34,192 nucleotides of DNA from Clostridioides difficile (GCA_012955965.1 JABBZI010000032.1:1-34192), one strand, 5' to 3'. Shown: positions 1-8,804, counted from the first letter of the stretch. Notes: generated by a model not told the origin, from the sequence alone. Numbers and translations are program-made.

Positions 1-69
1 TTCTTCGATATTGAAATTTAAAGTATTAATTAAAAAAGAAATAATAAAAAAATAGCATATAAAAATCTA

Positions 70-137
70 AAAAGGGAGTTGAACTTAAAATTTGATTGGA
101 AAAAAATCAATTTTGAGACAACCCCTTTTACTTTTTT
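70..137 (+). terminator. Intrinsic terminator of an upstream gene
   Basis: The outer arm at 70-81 (AAAAGGG, bulged A, GTTG) pairs with CAACCCCTTTT at 119-129. The interior around 87-114 is a second AT stem with one bulge. A T-rich run (CTTTTTT) follows. It most likely ends a gene lying left of the window and isolates the ccs operon from it. Confidence 0.7.
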
Positions 138-207
138 AAGAGTATCAAATGTTTTTAATATATATTCAATGCAAAATTTATAAATGAGAATAATTGTATA
201 TAACATG

Positions 208-240
208 ATGCAATTTAATTTGTTATAATAAAGATTGCAT
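208..240 (+). promoter_or_regulatory. Extended -10 promoter of the ccs operon inside an inverted repeat
   Basis: TATAAT at 224-229 is preceded by TG at 221-222 (TGnTATAAT, an extended -10). No convincing -35 hexamer is present. The -10 is flanked by a perfect 7-bp inverted repeat, ATGCAAT at 208-214 and ATTGCAT at 234-240, so a dimeric regulator bound there would cover the start site. Only about 30 nt separate the predicted start of transcription from the ribosome binding site, too little for a c-di-GMP riboswitch. Confidence 0.5.
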
Positions 241-280
241 AATATTATATAGAAAATAACATTGTTAGGGGGAGAGTAAG

Positions 281-1285
281 ATAAAAAGAATAGGTGTTGT
301 TATAATATTTTTTTTTAGTATAGTGTTTATTGGGGTTTATTTTGTAATAAGAGGAAATAGTGATACAGTTACAATGAAACGAGGAATAAATATAGGTAAT
401 GCACTAGAAGCCCCAAAAGATTTTCCTTGGGATGTGAAAATGTCAAATAAATTTTTTGATGATATAAAAAATGCTGGTTTTGATACAGTACGAATACCTG
501 TAAGATTTTCTGATTATACATCAAGTTCTAAAGATTTTAAAATTGATGAGGAATTTTTTGAAAAAATTGATGCTTATATAAATTATGCGTTGGATAAAGA
601 CTTAATAGTTGTATTAGATTTACATCATTTTGAGGAAATTATGAAAGAACCAAAAGTTAATAAAGAAAAGTTTTTAAAAATATGGCAACAGATAGCTAAT
701 AGGTACCAAAAATATGATAAAAAATTGGTATTTGAATTGTTAAATGAGCCTAAAGAAAACCTATCTTCACAGTTATTAAATGAATACATTAAAGAAGCAG
801 TAAATATAATTAGAAAAACTAACCCTAAAAGAACTATTATAGTTGGACCATACAATTTCTATCAAATTGATTATTTAAATGAATTAAATATTCCTAAAGA
901 CTCTAATATAGTAGTTTCTTTTCACTATTATGAGCCAAATGATTTTGCATTTCAAGGAAATATATATCATAAGGGTTTTGAACACTTGAGTAATATTACT
1001 TGGGAAGGAACTGATGAACAAATGAAGTATCTAAAAAAAAGGTTTGATACTGTGGAAAATTGGGCAAATAAAAATAAAGTAAAAATTTTTTTGGGTGAAT
1101 TTGGAATAACAAAAGAAGCACCAAAAGCTTCAAGAAAAGCTTGGATAAAAGCTGTAAGAGAAGAAGCTGAAAAAAGAAAATTTTCATGGGCTTATTGGGA
1201 GCTTGCTTCTGGATTTGGAATATATAATCAAACTGAAGGGACTTGGGATAAAGACATGTTAAATTCATTAATAGAAAAGAGGTGA
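281..1285 (+). CDS. ccsZ: Membrane-anchored GH5 endoglucanase of the cellulose operon (CcsZ)
   Basis: Family 5 glycoside hydrolase predicted to cut beta-1,4-glucan outside the cell, trimming or releasing the chain made by CcsA. In this numbering the acid/base is E156 in an LLNEP motif and the nucleophile is E273 in FLGEFG. An FHYYEP segment also fits GH5. The first standard start is GTG at 323, but it has no Shine-Dalgarno and splits the hydrophobic N-terminus. A good SD (GGAG, 271-274) sits 6 nt before ATA at 281, and reading from there gives a proper signal anchor (KR followed by about 20 hydrophobic residues). I therefore extend the gene to 281 with an unusual AUA start; the conservative start is 323. 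The next in-frame codon upstream of the SD is a stop at 266-268. First gene of the ccs operon; its TGA lies inside the SD of ccsA. I recall this operon being described as ccsZABHI in C. difficile. Confidence 0.85.
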   Translation: MKRIGVVIIFFFSIVFIGVYFVIRGNSDTVTMKRGINIGNALEAPKDFPWDVKMSNKFFDDIKNAGFDTVRIPVRFSDYTSSSKDFKIDEEFFEKIDAYINYALDKDLIVVLDLHHFEEIMKEPKVNKEKFLKIWQQIANRYQKYDKKLVFELLNEPKENLSSQLLNEYIKEAVNIIRKTNPKRTIIVGPYNFYQIDYLNELNIPKDSNIVVSFHYYEPNDFAFQGNIYHKGFEHLSNITWEGTDEQMKYLKKRFDTVENWANKNKVKIFLGEFGITKEAPKASRKAWIKAVREEAEKRKFSWAYWELASGFGIYNQTEGTWDKDMLNSLIEKR

Positions 1286-3597
1286 TTTTTCTGAAAAAAA
1301 ATTCAAAAAAAATACTTATAATTTTAACTATTATTACTAATATCATATATATATTGTGGAGAATTTTTTATACAGTACCTAAAGAAGAGGGAATGTTTGC
1401 ATTAATATGCGCTATAATACTTCTTTTTGTAGAGATACTAGGAATGATGGAAATGTTTGTCCATTATTATGGTATGTCAAATATTGAGTGTCCTAAAAAG
1501 CCAATTATAAGTGAAGAACTTTATACACATGTAGATGTATTCGTTGCAACATATAACGAATCTGTTGATTTAGTGAGAAAAACTTTAAATGGATGTATTC
1601 ATATGCAATATCCAGATAAGAAAAAGGTACATATATACATATGTGATGATGGAAATCGTGAAGAAATGCGTATTTTGGCAGAGCAAATGGGTGTTAATTA
1701 TATAACTAGAACAGAAAGAGAAGGAGCAAAAGCTGGAAATTTAAATAATGCAATGAGACATACAAATTCTCCTTTGATTGTTACATTTGATGCAGATATG
1801 ATACCAATGCATGATTTCTTGATTGCTACAATTCCATACTTTTTGAAAAATGAGCAAGCTAAAAAAGATGGAAAAGAAGAGGAGTATGAAAAAGTTGGTT
1901 TTGTGCAAACTCCACAAAGCTTTTATAACCCGGATTTATTCCAATTTAATCTGCACTCTGAAGGTAGAATTCCAAATGAGCAGGATTATTTTTATAGAGA
2001 TATTCAGTTGGCCAGAAACAGAACAAATTCTGTAATTTATGGTGGTAGTAATACTGTTATTTCAAGAGAAGCTTTGGAAGAAGTTGATGGATTTTATACT
2101 AATTCTATTACAGAAGATTTTGCAACTGGTATCTTAATTCAAAGTAAGGGTTATAGATGTTATGCTATTCCAGAAGTACATGCATCAGGTCTATCTCCTA
2201 CTGATTTAAAAAGTCTTATTAAGCAACGTGAAAGATGGGCACGTGGATGTATACAAACTGGTAGACGGCTAAATATTTTATTTAGGAGAGGTTTAGGATT
2301 TTGGCAGAAAATAAGTTATATTTCTTCAATTACTTATTGGTATGCAAGTATAAAGCGATTTGTATATATAATGGCACCTATTTTATTTTCTGTATTCAAT
2401 GTGATTGTAGTAAAATGTACATTACTTCAAGTATTGATATTTTGGTTACCAATGTACATTTTAAGCAGTTTATCACTTAAAATATTTTCTCAAAATATAA
2501 GAAATACTAGATGGACTAATATATATGAAACTATAATGTTTCAATCTTTAATGCCAGCAGTAATACTTGAAACGTTTGCAATATCCAAAAATAAATTTTC
2601 AGTCACAAATAAGAATAAATTAGAAGAAAATAAAATATATAAGTTTTTACAAGGGATACCGTACTTTATTTATATAGTGTTATCTATAATAGGCATTTTA
2701 AAAATGTTTATATCAATATTTAAAATAGGTTCAATGACATATTCAGTTGTCTTATTTTGGTTAATAGGAAATCTTTTCAATCTTGTTATGGCTACTCTAT
2801 TTATATCAGGAAGACAACAATTAAGAAAGTCTGAGCGTTATGTTGCTGAAATTAATTTTAAGTTAAAGCAAAATTCTTATATACTTTCTTCAAAAACAAT
2901 CGATATATCGGAAAATGGATTTGCATTTTTGTTAGATAAACCAGAATATATTTCTCCAGAAGAAGAGTTTGAGGCAGAGTTTAGAGAAAAATCGGGAAAT
3001 GAGACGTATATAGCTAATATGAAAGCAAAGATTGTTAATGTTGTAGAAGTGAATTCAAAATGGAAGTATGCAGCTTATATTACACATATTGAAGATAAGG
3101 AAATAGATAACTGGATGTGTATTGTCCATGATAGAATACCTACTTTACCAATGACAATATCTAATCAACTAGGTTTCTTTGATGATTTGCAAATTAATGT
3201 AAAAAAACGTATTGAAAAAGCCAGAACATTATCACGAAGAAGTCCAAGAATCAATATGAATTTTCATATGGATGTAGAAAATATAGGCAAATTGAGAATA
3301 GTAAATTTCAATTATCAATATGTATTATTAAATTTTGAAAATAAAAATATTTATCCTAAAAAAATAGCATTGGAAATTAATGAAAATATTGTGTTAGAAT
3401 GTGATTTATGTGAGGGAAAAACCGATGAAAGAGGTATTTTATATAAAGTAAATAACATTGACAGTATAATGCAAAATTTCTTTTTAAGAAATGAAATGAT
3501 GGATTGGATATTACAAAATAAGACAGTTGTTGTTTCAGAACCTAGTAAAAAGAAAGAACAGAGTAATGATGAGTTTGAACCCATGGAATATATTTAG
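1282..3597 (+). CDS. ccsA: Cellulose synthase catalytic subunit with C-terminal PilZ (CcsA)
   Basis: Processive GT2 enzyme that polymerises UDP-glucose and threads the glucan through the membrane. Visible features are two N-terminal membrane helices (about residues 7-52), D85 in VDVFVATYNE, DDG at 122-124, the DxD at 170-172, TED at 277-279 and QRERW at 315-319. A cluster of membrane helices follows (about 350-500). A PilZ domain then has RxxxR at 515-519 and DxSxxG at 541-546, the residues that bind c-di-GMP, so the synthase should be switched on by this messenger. Beyond it, RxxxR recurs at 652-656 without DxSxxG, which looks like a degenerate second PilZ. GTG at 1282 overlaps the SD; GAGGTGAT at 1279-1286 is better placed for CTG at 1291, which would shorten the protein by three residues. 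Confidence 0.93.
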   Translation: MIFLKKNSKKILIILTIITNIIYILWRIFYTVPKEEGMFALICAIILLFVEILGMMEMFVHYYGMSNIECPKKPIISEELYTHVDVFVATYNESVDLVRKTLNGCIHMQYPDKKKVHIYICDDGNREEMRILAEQMGVNYITRTEREGAKAGNLNNAMRHTNSPLIVTFDADMIPMHDFLIATIPYFLKNEQAKKDGKEEEYEKVGFVQTPQSFYNPDLFQFNLHSEGRIPNEQDYFYRDIQLARNRTNSVIYGGSNTVISREALEEVDGFYTNSITEDFATGILIQSKGYRCYAIPEVHASGLSPTDLKSLIKQRERWARGCIQTGRRLNILFRRGLGFWQKISYISSITYWYASIKRFVYIMAPILFSVFNVIVVKCTLLQVLIFWLPMYILSSLSLKIFSQNIRNTRWTNIYETIMFQSLMPAVILETFAISKNKFSVTNKNKLEENKIYKFLQGIPYFIYIVLSIIGILKMFISIFKIGSMTYSVVLFWLIGNLFNLVMATLFISGRQQLRKSERYVAEINFKLKQNSYILSSKTIDISENGFAFLLDKPEYISPEEEFEAEFREKSGNETYIANMKAKIVNVVEVNSKWKYAAYITHIEDKEIDNWMCIVHDRIPTLPMTISNQLGFFDDLQINVKKRIEKARTLSRRSPRINMNFHMDVENIGKLRIVNFNYQYVLLNFENKNIYPKKIALEINENIVLECDLCEGKTDERGILYKVNNIDSIMQNFFLRNEMMDWILQNKTVVVSEPSKKKEQSNDEFEPMEYI

Positions 3598-3607
3598 GAG
3601 AGATGAG

Positions 3608-4684
3608 ATGAAGACTTTAAAAGTGTTTTTTTGTTCTGTAAAATATCTTATTTTGGTGTTTGTTTTTTTAATAAATACTACTTTTATAAGTTCAGCAACA
3701 AGTGATAAAATATTAGATTTATCTTTTAAGAAGATAGATAATGACCTAAGTTCTAAGATTATACATGAAGATACAAGTATAAAAATAGAAACAGATAGTT
3801 CTAAAAATGATAATGAACATTATTTATATATTTACCAAAATATAAAAGAAAATTGGAGTATGTACCATAATTTCTATATTGAGATTCAAAATAAAAACAA
3901 AAGTTCTCAGAAAATAAATTTAAGTGTACAAAGTAAGAATATGCTTGAATTTAGATTAAAAGAAGGCAGTGAAGTATTTTTTGAAGATAAAAATATAATA
4001 TATTCAGACAGAGTAAAAGGTGGATGTATAGAAGTTCCAGGAGAATTTGATGGCAAAATCTATGTAAATTTTAATAGTTTTATAAATGATAAGGACAATG
4101 TATTGCTAGATTCAAATATGCTTTCAAATGTTGTTAGTTGGGGGATTACATTTATTCCGTCTGATGAAGAACACAATGTTGTTGCTATAAAAAAAGTATC
4201 TTTATTGGTTGAAGAGCAGTTAGAATCTTTTCACAACATTAAAATAATTGGTGATGAAGAAGTACAAATACCTGTATTGGGTCAAAGTATAAGCCAGTAT
4301 GATGTACTAGGTCTTAAAAGTGATTCAAAGATTAAGTATTCTCTTGCAGAAAAACAAGATAATGTAAATATATCTCAAAAAGGTAAATTAACATTAAGCA
4401 ATAAAGCTAAGCCAGAACAAATTATTTTACAAGTTAATGTTGATAATAAATTTAAAGTTGGAAAGAAAATAACATTGACGCAGTCTTGGAGTATTAACAA
4501 AAAAGATAAAGATGGTGTTCCATATACATTAGTATCTCCTAAACAATCACCAACAGTACAAGATATGAAAAAAATAAACTTTATGAATAATATCATAACA
4601 TTTATTCAAATTTTATTTATATCTCTAGTGATAATTTGTTTTGGAATATATTTATATTGGAAAAAATGCTCAAAAACTAAGTAG
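3608..4684 (+). CDS. ccsB: Secreted, membrane-anchored cellulose operon protein (CcsB)
   Basis: Protein of 358 residues with an N-terminal signal sequence (about 1-30), a polar beta-rich extracellular middle and one C-terminal membrane helix near 330-350 followed by KKCSKTK. This is the topology of a BcsB-like co-polymerase, but it is about half the usual BcsB length and I see no clear BcsB sequence motif, so the name rests on position. The ATG at 3608 is chosen because AGGAGA at 3596-3601 lies just before it. An in-frame ATG at 3527 would run through the end of ccsA and put 27 polar residues before the signal sequence. Its job is probably to hold or guide the nascent glucan beside CcsA on the outer face of the membrane. 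Confidence 0.7.
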   Translation: MKTLKVFFCSVKYLILVFVFLINTTFISSATSDKILDLSFKKIDNDLSSKIIHEDTSIKIETDSSKNDNEHYLYIYQNIKENWSMYHNFYIEIQNKNKSSQKINLSVQSKNMLEFRLKEGSEVFFEDKNIIYSDRVKGGCIEVPGEFDGKIYVNFNSFINDKDNVLLDSNMLSNVVSWGITFIPSDEEHNVVAIKKVSLLVEEQLESFHNIKIIGDEEVQIPVLGQSISQYDVLGLKSDSKIKYSLAEKQDNVNISQKGKLTLSNKAKPEQIILQVNVDNKFKVGKKITLTQSWSINKKDKDGVPYTLVSPKQSPTVQDMKKINFMNNIITFIQILFISLVIICFGIYLYWKKCSKTK

Positions 4685-4701
4685 AGAAAGGAGGTTAGAG
4701 T

Positions 4702-6120
4702 GTGTTATTTTCAAGTTTAATTTTTTTATTTTATTTTCTACCAATAACTTTGGTATTGTATTATGTGTTTAGATTTAATCGAACTATACAAAATATGATA
4801 TTACTTGTTGTTAGTTTATTTTTCTATGCTTGGGGAGAACCAAAATTTGTTGTCATTATGGTAGCTTCTATAATAATGAATTACATATTTGGTTTACTAG
4901 TAAATAGATATAGGGAAAGCAAAATAAAAGTAAAAGTTTTTTTAGTTTTAATGTGTGTGTATAATATAGGTGTTTTATTTATATTTAAATATCTAGCTTT
5001 TGCACTAAGAAATATTAGCGAACTTATTAGTACTGAATTGACTATACCTAGTATTGTTTTACCTATCGGAATTTCATTCTTCACATTTCAAGGTATGTCT
5101 TATGTTATAGATGTTTATCGTAAACATGGAGAGGTTCAAAAGAATCCTTTTTATGTGGGACTTTATATAGCATTTTTCCCACAATTAATAGCAGGACCTA
5201 TAGTTAGATATGAGAGTGTGGCAGAACAAATTCTTAATAGAAAAGAAACTTGGAATAAGTTTTCCGTCGGGACTTGTAGGTTCATAACAGGTTTAGGCAA
5301 AAAAGTATTAATTTCAAATAACATGGCTATAGTAGCAGACTATATTTATACAATGAATAGCCAAGGAGAAATAGCTGCATCACTTGCATGGCTTGGTTCA
5401 ATAGCTTATACTTTACAAATATTCTTTGACTTTTCTGCTTACTCAGATATGGCTATAGGTTTAGGTCTCATGTTTGGATTTAAATTTGAAGAAAACTTTA
5501 ATTATCCATATATCTCAAAATCAATTACTGAGTTTTGGAGAAGGTGGCATATTTCTTTAGGGATGTGGTTTAAGAGTTATATTTATTTTCCGCTTGGAGG
5601 TTCTAGAGTAGCAAATAAAGATATTATGATTAGGAATATGTTTATAGTGTGGTTATTTACTGGAATATGGCATGGAGCAGAGTGGACATTTGTAATTTGG
5701 GGAATTTTAAATTTTGTTTTCTTAATTATAGAGAGATTTATAATGTTTGAAAAAATTGAAAATCACAATTTTATAAAGCATGTTTATGCTTTATTAGTAG
5801 TTAATTTTGGTTGGGTATTATTTAGAGCACCTAATTTAAAAGAAGCATATAACTATTTTAAAGCTATGTTTGGAGGAAATGGAGTTATATGGAGTGATTA
5901 TACATATATGTTTTTAAAAGAATACTGGATTTTCTTTATATTTGCTTTTATTTTTAGTGTGCCTATTGCTAAGAAAATCAATAAGTTTGTTGTTGAACAA
6001 GCTAAATACAGTATGCTATTTAATGTATTTTATCCAATATCAGCTATTTTGTTGTTCTTTATTTCTGTAACATATTTAGTAACTGGAAGCTATAATCCAT
6101 TTATTTATTTTAATTTTTAG
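4702..6120 (+). CDS. ccsH: MBOAT O-acyltransferase, AlgI-like (CcsH)
   Basis: Polytopic membrane protein of 472 residues, the normal length for the AlgI/WssH branch of the MBOAT family, which passes acyl groups (usually acetyl) across the membrane to exopolysaccharides. MBOAT motifs are present: FRRWHISLG with H283 and a downstream GIWHGAEW with the invariant H324. The PxGISFFTFQ segment near residue 115 is also typical. It starts with GTG at 4702, 7 nt after a perfect AAAGGAGG (4687-4694). It lies 17 nt after ccsB and 15 nt before ccsI in one transcription unit. Together with CcsI it implies that the glucan is O-acylated, as acetylated cellulose is by the Wss system of Pseudomonas. A DltB-type role is less likely because no other dlt genes are here. 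Confidence 0.88.
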   Translation: MLFSSLIFLFYFLPITLVLYYVFRFNRTIQNMILLVVSLFFYAWGEPKFVVIMVASIIMNYIFGLLVNRYRESKIKVKVFLVLMCVYNIGVLFIFKYLAFALRNISELISTELTIPSIVLPIGISFFTFQGMSYVIDVYRKHGEVQKNPFYVGLYIAFFPQLIAGPIVRYESVAEQILNRKETWNKFSVGTCRFITGLGKKVLISNNMAIVADYIYTMNSQGEIAASLAWLGSIAYTLQIFFDFSAYSDMAIGLGLMFGFKFEENFNYPYISKSITEFWRRWHISLGMWFKSYIYFPLGGSRVANKDIMIRNMFIVWLFTGIWHGAEWTFVIWGILNFVFLIIERFIMFEKIENHNFIKHVYALLVVNFGWVLFRAPNLKEAYNYFKAMFGGNGVIWSDYTYMFLKEYWIFFIFAFIFSVPIAKKINKFVVEQAKYSMLFNVFYPISAILLFFISVTYLVTGSYNPFIYFNF

Positions 6121-6135
6121 TTAAGGAGGAAAAGT

Positions 6136-7344
6136 ATGAATAGATTTTTTAAAGTAAGATTAATAACTGCAATTATATTCTTAATTGTTTTATTCGCTTT
6201 CTCTATCTTTAATATTTGTTATTCTGGAAAAGATATGATACATGAAATAAAAAATTCAGTTGCTGAGAAAACTAATTTAAAAGATACAATATCATCTATT
6301 GATAATACCGTAAATGATAAAGTAATATATAAAAATATGTTTATTGAAACCTATGGATATTTACAAAAACTAATGGGTAAAAATGAGTTTTCAAAGTTTA
6401 GTGTTGTAAAGGATACTTCTGGGAAGATGCATTATACATATTTTGCTAAAGCTCCAAATCAAGTTGGAGTACTAGCAGATAGAGTAAGAAAATTTTCTGA
6501 GGAATTGGAAAAACAAAACACTAAATTAGTTTACTTAATGACTCCAGATAAATATATAAAAGGAGTTACAAAATTTCCAAAAGGGATACCTTATTCTTAT
6601 AGCAATGAAACTGCAGATAATTTTTTAAATCAACTAAAAAAGTACAATGTTGACTATATTGATTTTAGGGAAAATATTTTAAAAAGTGGTATTCCAAAAG
6701 ATGATTTATTTTTTAAAACAGACCATCACTGGAAAGTAGAAACTTCTTTTTGGGCGTTTGGAGAACTAGTTGAGCAACTTAATAAAAAATACAGTACGAA
6801 TTTAGATGAAAATCATTATTACAGAGATAAGGATAATTATAATTCGGTAGTATATCCTAAATCATTTCTTGGTTCTATGGGAAGAAAGACAGGTATTTTG
6901 TATGGTGGTGTAGATGATTTTACATTGATTTACCCTAAATTTAAGACCGATTACACTTATTATACAGATTCTAAATCACAGAAATTTGAATTAAAAGGAA
7001 GGTTTGAAGAAAGTCTAATATTATCATATCCTTTTAATGCAGACCTTAATTTAATGGATGGTCAATCTGATAAGTATTTTACTTATTTATTGGGAAATAG
7101 ACCATTAGTTAAAATAAAAAATATAGAAAATCCAGAAGGATTAAAAGTGCTATTTGTTAAAGATTCTTTAATTGTACCAACAGCAGCATTCTTTTCCTCT
7201 GTTTGTTCAACTATAGATATGGTAGACCCTAGATATTATGATGGAGATATTTTGGAATATGCAAAGTCACAAGACTATGATTTTGTTTTTATATCTGTAT
7301 ATCCTCAAAATCTTACAAAAGAATTCTTTCCATTTTGTGAGTAA
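6136..7344 (+). CDS. ccsI: AlgJ/AlgX-like polysaccharide acetylation protein (CcsI)
   Basis: Protein of 402 residues with one N-terminal membrane anchor (about 8-28) and an extracellular SGNH-hydrolase-like domain of the AlgJ/AlgX type. The signature KTDHHW carries the D196-x-H198 catalytic pair, and KDS at 342-344 supplies a candidate nucleophile S344 followed by a proline four residues on. These proteins receive acyl groups from an MBOAT partner and transfer them to the polymer, so this is the likely extracellular half of the CcsH pathway. ATG at 6136 follows AAGGAGGAAAA. It is the last gene of the operon, and a strong terminator begins 18 nt downstream. The acyl group and its position on the glucan cannot be read from the sequence. 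Confidence 0.8.
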   Translation: MNRFFKVRLITAIIFLIVLFAFSIFNICYSGKDMIHEIKNSVAEKTNLKDTISSIDNTVNDKVIYKNMFIETYGYLQKLMGKNEFSKFSVVKDTSGKMHYTYFAKAPNQVGVLADRVRKFSEELEKQNTKLVYLMTPDKYIKGVTKFPKGIPYSYSNETADNFLNQLKKYNVDYIDFRENILKSGIPKDDLFFKTDHHWKVETSFWAFGELVEQLNKKYSTNLDENHYYRDKDNYNSVVYPKSFLGSMGRKTGILYGGVDDFTLIYPKFKTDYTYYTDSKSQKFELKGRFEESLILSYPFNADLNLMDGQSDKYFTYLLGNRPLVKIKNIENPEGLKVLFVKDSLIVPTAAFFSSVCSTIDMVDPRYYDGDILEYAKSQDYDFVFISVYPQNLTKEFFPFCE

Positions 7345-7362
7345 ATTTATATCTAATAAAAT

Positions 7363-7405
7363 AAAAATAAATGGCTAACTTATTGAAATCTAGCCATTTA
7401 TTTTT
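7363..7405. terminator. Bidirectional terminator between ccsI and the symporter gene
   Basis: Perfect 15-bp inverted repeat: AAAAATAAATGGCTA at 7363-7377 and TAGCCATTTATTTTT at 7391-7405, with a 13-nt loop. T-rich tails occur on both strands, so it can stop the ccs operon and the converging symporter gene. Confidence 0.88.
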
Positions 7406-7415
7406 ATACTTATTT

Positions 7416-8804
7416 TTAAGAAATATTTTTTTTACTAAATACTTCTTTATCGACTTTTCCAAGTGATTTTCCTACAGTAATTGAGGATACCATAGCACCA
7501 TTAACATTTATCATTGTACGCCCCATATCTAATATAGGGTCTATTGCAAGTATTCCTCCAACTAATGGAAAATAAGAGCCAAGACCAACACCAGATATAA
7601 CGACTGAAACTGCCATTGTAGCAGTCCCTGGAAGTCCTGCTATTCCAAATGAACTAATTGTTATAACTATTAACAACATAACATAAAAGCTCATGTCCAT
7701 GTTTACACCAGCCATATTAGCAAGTGTAACAGCCATTAAAGCAGGATATATACCTGCACAACCATTCATACCCATATTTGCACCTAAACTTGCTGTAAAG
7801 CTTGATACCCCCTCATCAACTCCATGATTTTGTACTAGGCTTTCTATCGTTACAGGTAATGTTCCTAGACTAGAACGCGAAGTAAATGCTAGAAGTAGAG
7901 CTTCAGTTGAATTTTTTATATAAGTAATTGGATTTAATCCATTTAAAGTTATAAAAATTAAGTGTATAACAAACAATACTGCAACTGATATATAAAGTGC
8001 TAATATAAAATGTAAAACAGATAATATTGAGCTAATGCCTTGTGAAGTTATTGTATTTGCAAGTAGAGCAACTACAGCATAAGGCATAAATTTAATAACA
8101 GTCATAGATACACTTACAATTATCTTATAAGATGCTTCTATAAAATCTATAAATGGTTTTATTGTTTCAGAATGTTTTTTGTTTAATCTCTTTATTGATG
8201 TGGCTATAAATGTAGCAAATATTATTGTAGCCACGATATTTCCATTTGCCATAGCCATTACAGGATTTGATGGCAGTAATCCTCTTAAAGTATCCACAAG
8301 AGAATTTATTTCTTTAAGTTCTTGATTTCCTCCTAAAGCAGGTAGATTAACTCCTACACCCAAATTCATTATATTTGCAACTACAATTCCAACAATAGCA
8401 GCTATAGCAGTAGTGGTAAGAAGCATGCCTAAAGACCTAAATGTAAGCGTTCCAAGATTATTATCTTTCATATTAATAATTACCTTTATAATTGATAAGA
8501 AAACTAAAGGTACTACTAACATTTTTAATAAGTCCATAAATCCAGAGCCAAATAGGCTATACCATTTACTTACTTCTTGTAGCCAAGTAACTTGAGTTGT
8601 ATCATTAGGAAAACCAGCAAAAGCTTGAATTATAATTCCTAATATAAGTCCTAGTATTGTAGCATATATTGTTCTCAATGAAAATTTGATTTTTTTCTTC
8701 TCAAATTGTCTAACAATAAAGAATGTGACTAAAAGTAAGATTATGAAAAAAATCGTTTTAAAATCTGTAATCATAAGAAATTGTGATAAGAATGAACTTT
8801 GCAA
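7416..8804 (-). CDS. tcyP: Sodium:dicarboxylate-family symporter, TcyP-like cystine importer
   Basis: Membrane transporter of 462 residues in the DAACS family (the glutamate/aspartate/cystine symporter group). Its length and N-terminus (a lone first helix, then a charged KKKIKFS loop before the second) fit the TcyP/YhcL branch that imports L-cystine, rather than the 420-residue GltP/DctP branch. The serine-rich hairpin RSSLGTLPV and the ANMGMNGCAGIYPA segment correspond to the family's substrate-binding re-entrant loops. It starts with TTG at 8804, about 8 nt after AAAGGAG. A consensus promoter lies upstream. It diverges from a disulfide reductase gene, which agrees with a role in disulfide or sulfur-amino-acid uptake. 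Cystine as substrate is inferred from family resemblance. Confidence 0.8.
   Translation of the reverse strand: MQSSFLSQFLMITDFKTIFFIILLLVTFFIVRQFEKKKIKFSLRTIYATILGLILGIIIQAFAGFPNDTTQVTWLQEVSKWYSLFGSGFMDLLKMLVVPLVFLSIIKVIINMKDNNLGTLTFRSLGMLLTTTAIAAIVGIVVANIMNLGVGVNLPALGGNQELKEINSLVDTLRGLLPSNPVMAMANGNIVATIIFATFIATSIKRLNKKHSETIKPFIDFIEASYKIIVSVSMTVIKFMPYAVVALLANTITSQGISSILSVLHFILALYISVAVLFVIHLIFITLNGLNPITYIKNSTEALLLAFTSRSSLGTLPVTIESLVQNHGVDEGVSSFTASLGANMGMNGCAGIYPALMAVTLANMAGVNMDMSFYVMLLIVITISSFGIAGLPGTATMAVSVVISGVGLGSYFPLVGGILAIDPILDMGRTMINVNGAMVSSITVGKSLGKVDKEVFSKKNIS

Noticed and set aside
236-280. Possible c-di-GMP riboswitch upstream of the cellulose operon
   Set aside because: Only about 30-45 nt lie between the predicted start of transcription and the ribosome binding site, and no GEMM core is present. 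c-di-GMP control is better explained by the PilZ domain of CcsA.
1850-2035. Overlapping + strand ORF inside ccsA
   Set aside because: It lies within the well-conserved catalytic domain of ccsA, has no ribosome binding site of its own and encodes no recognisable protein.
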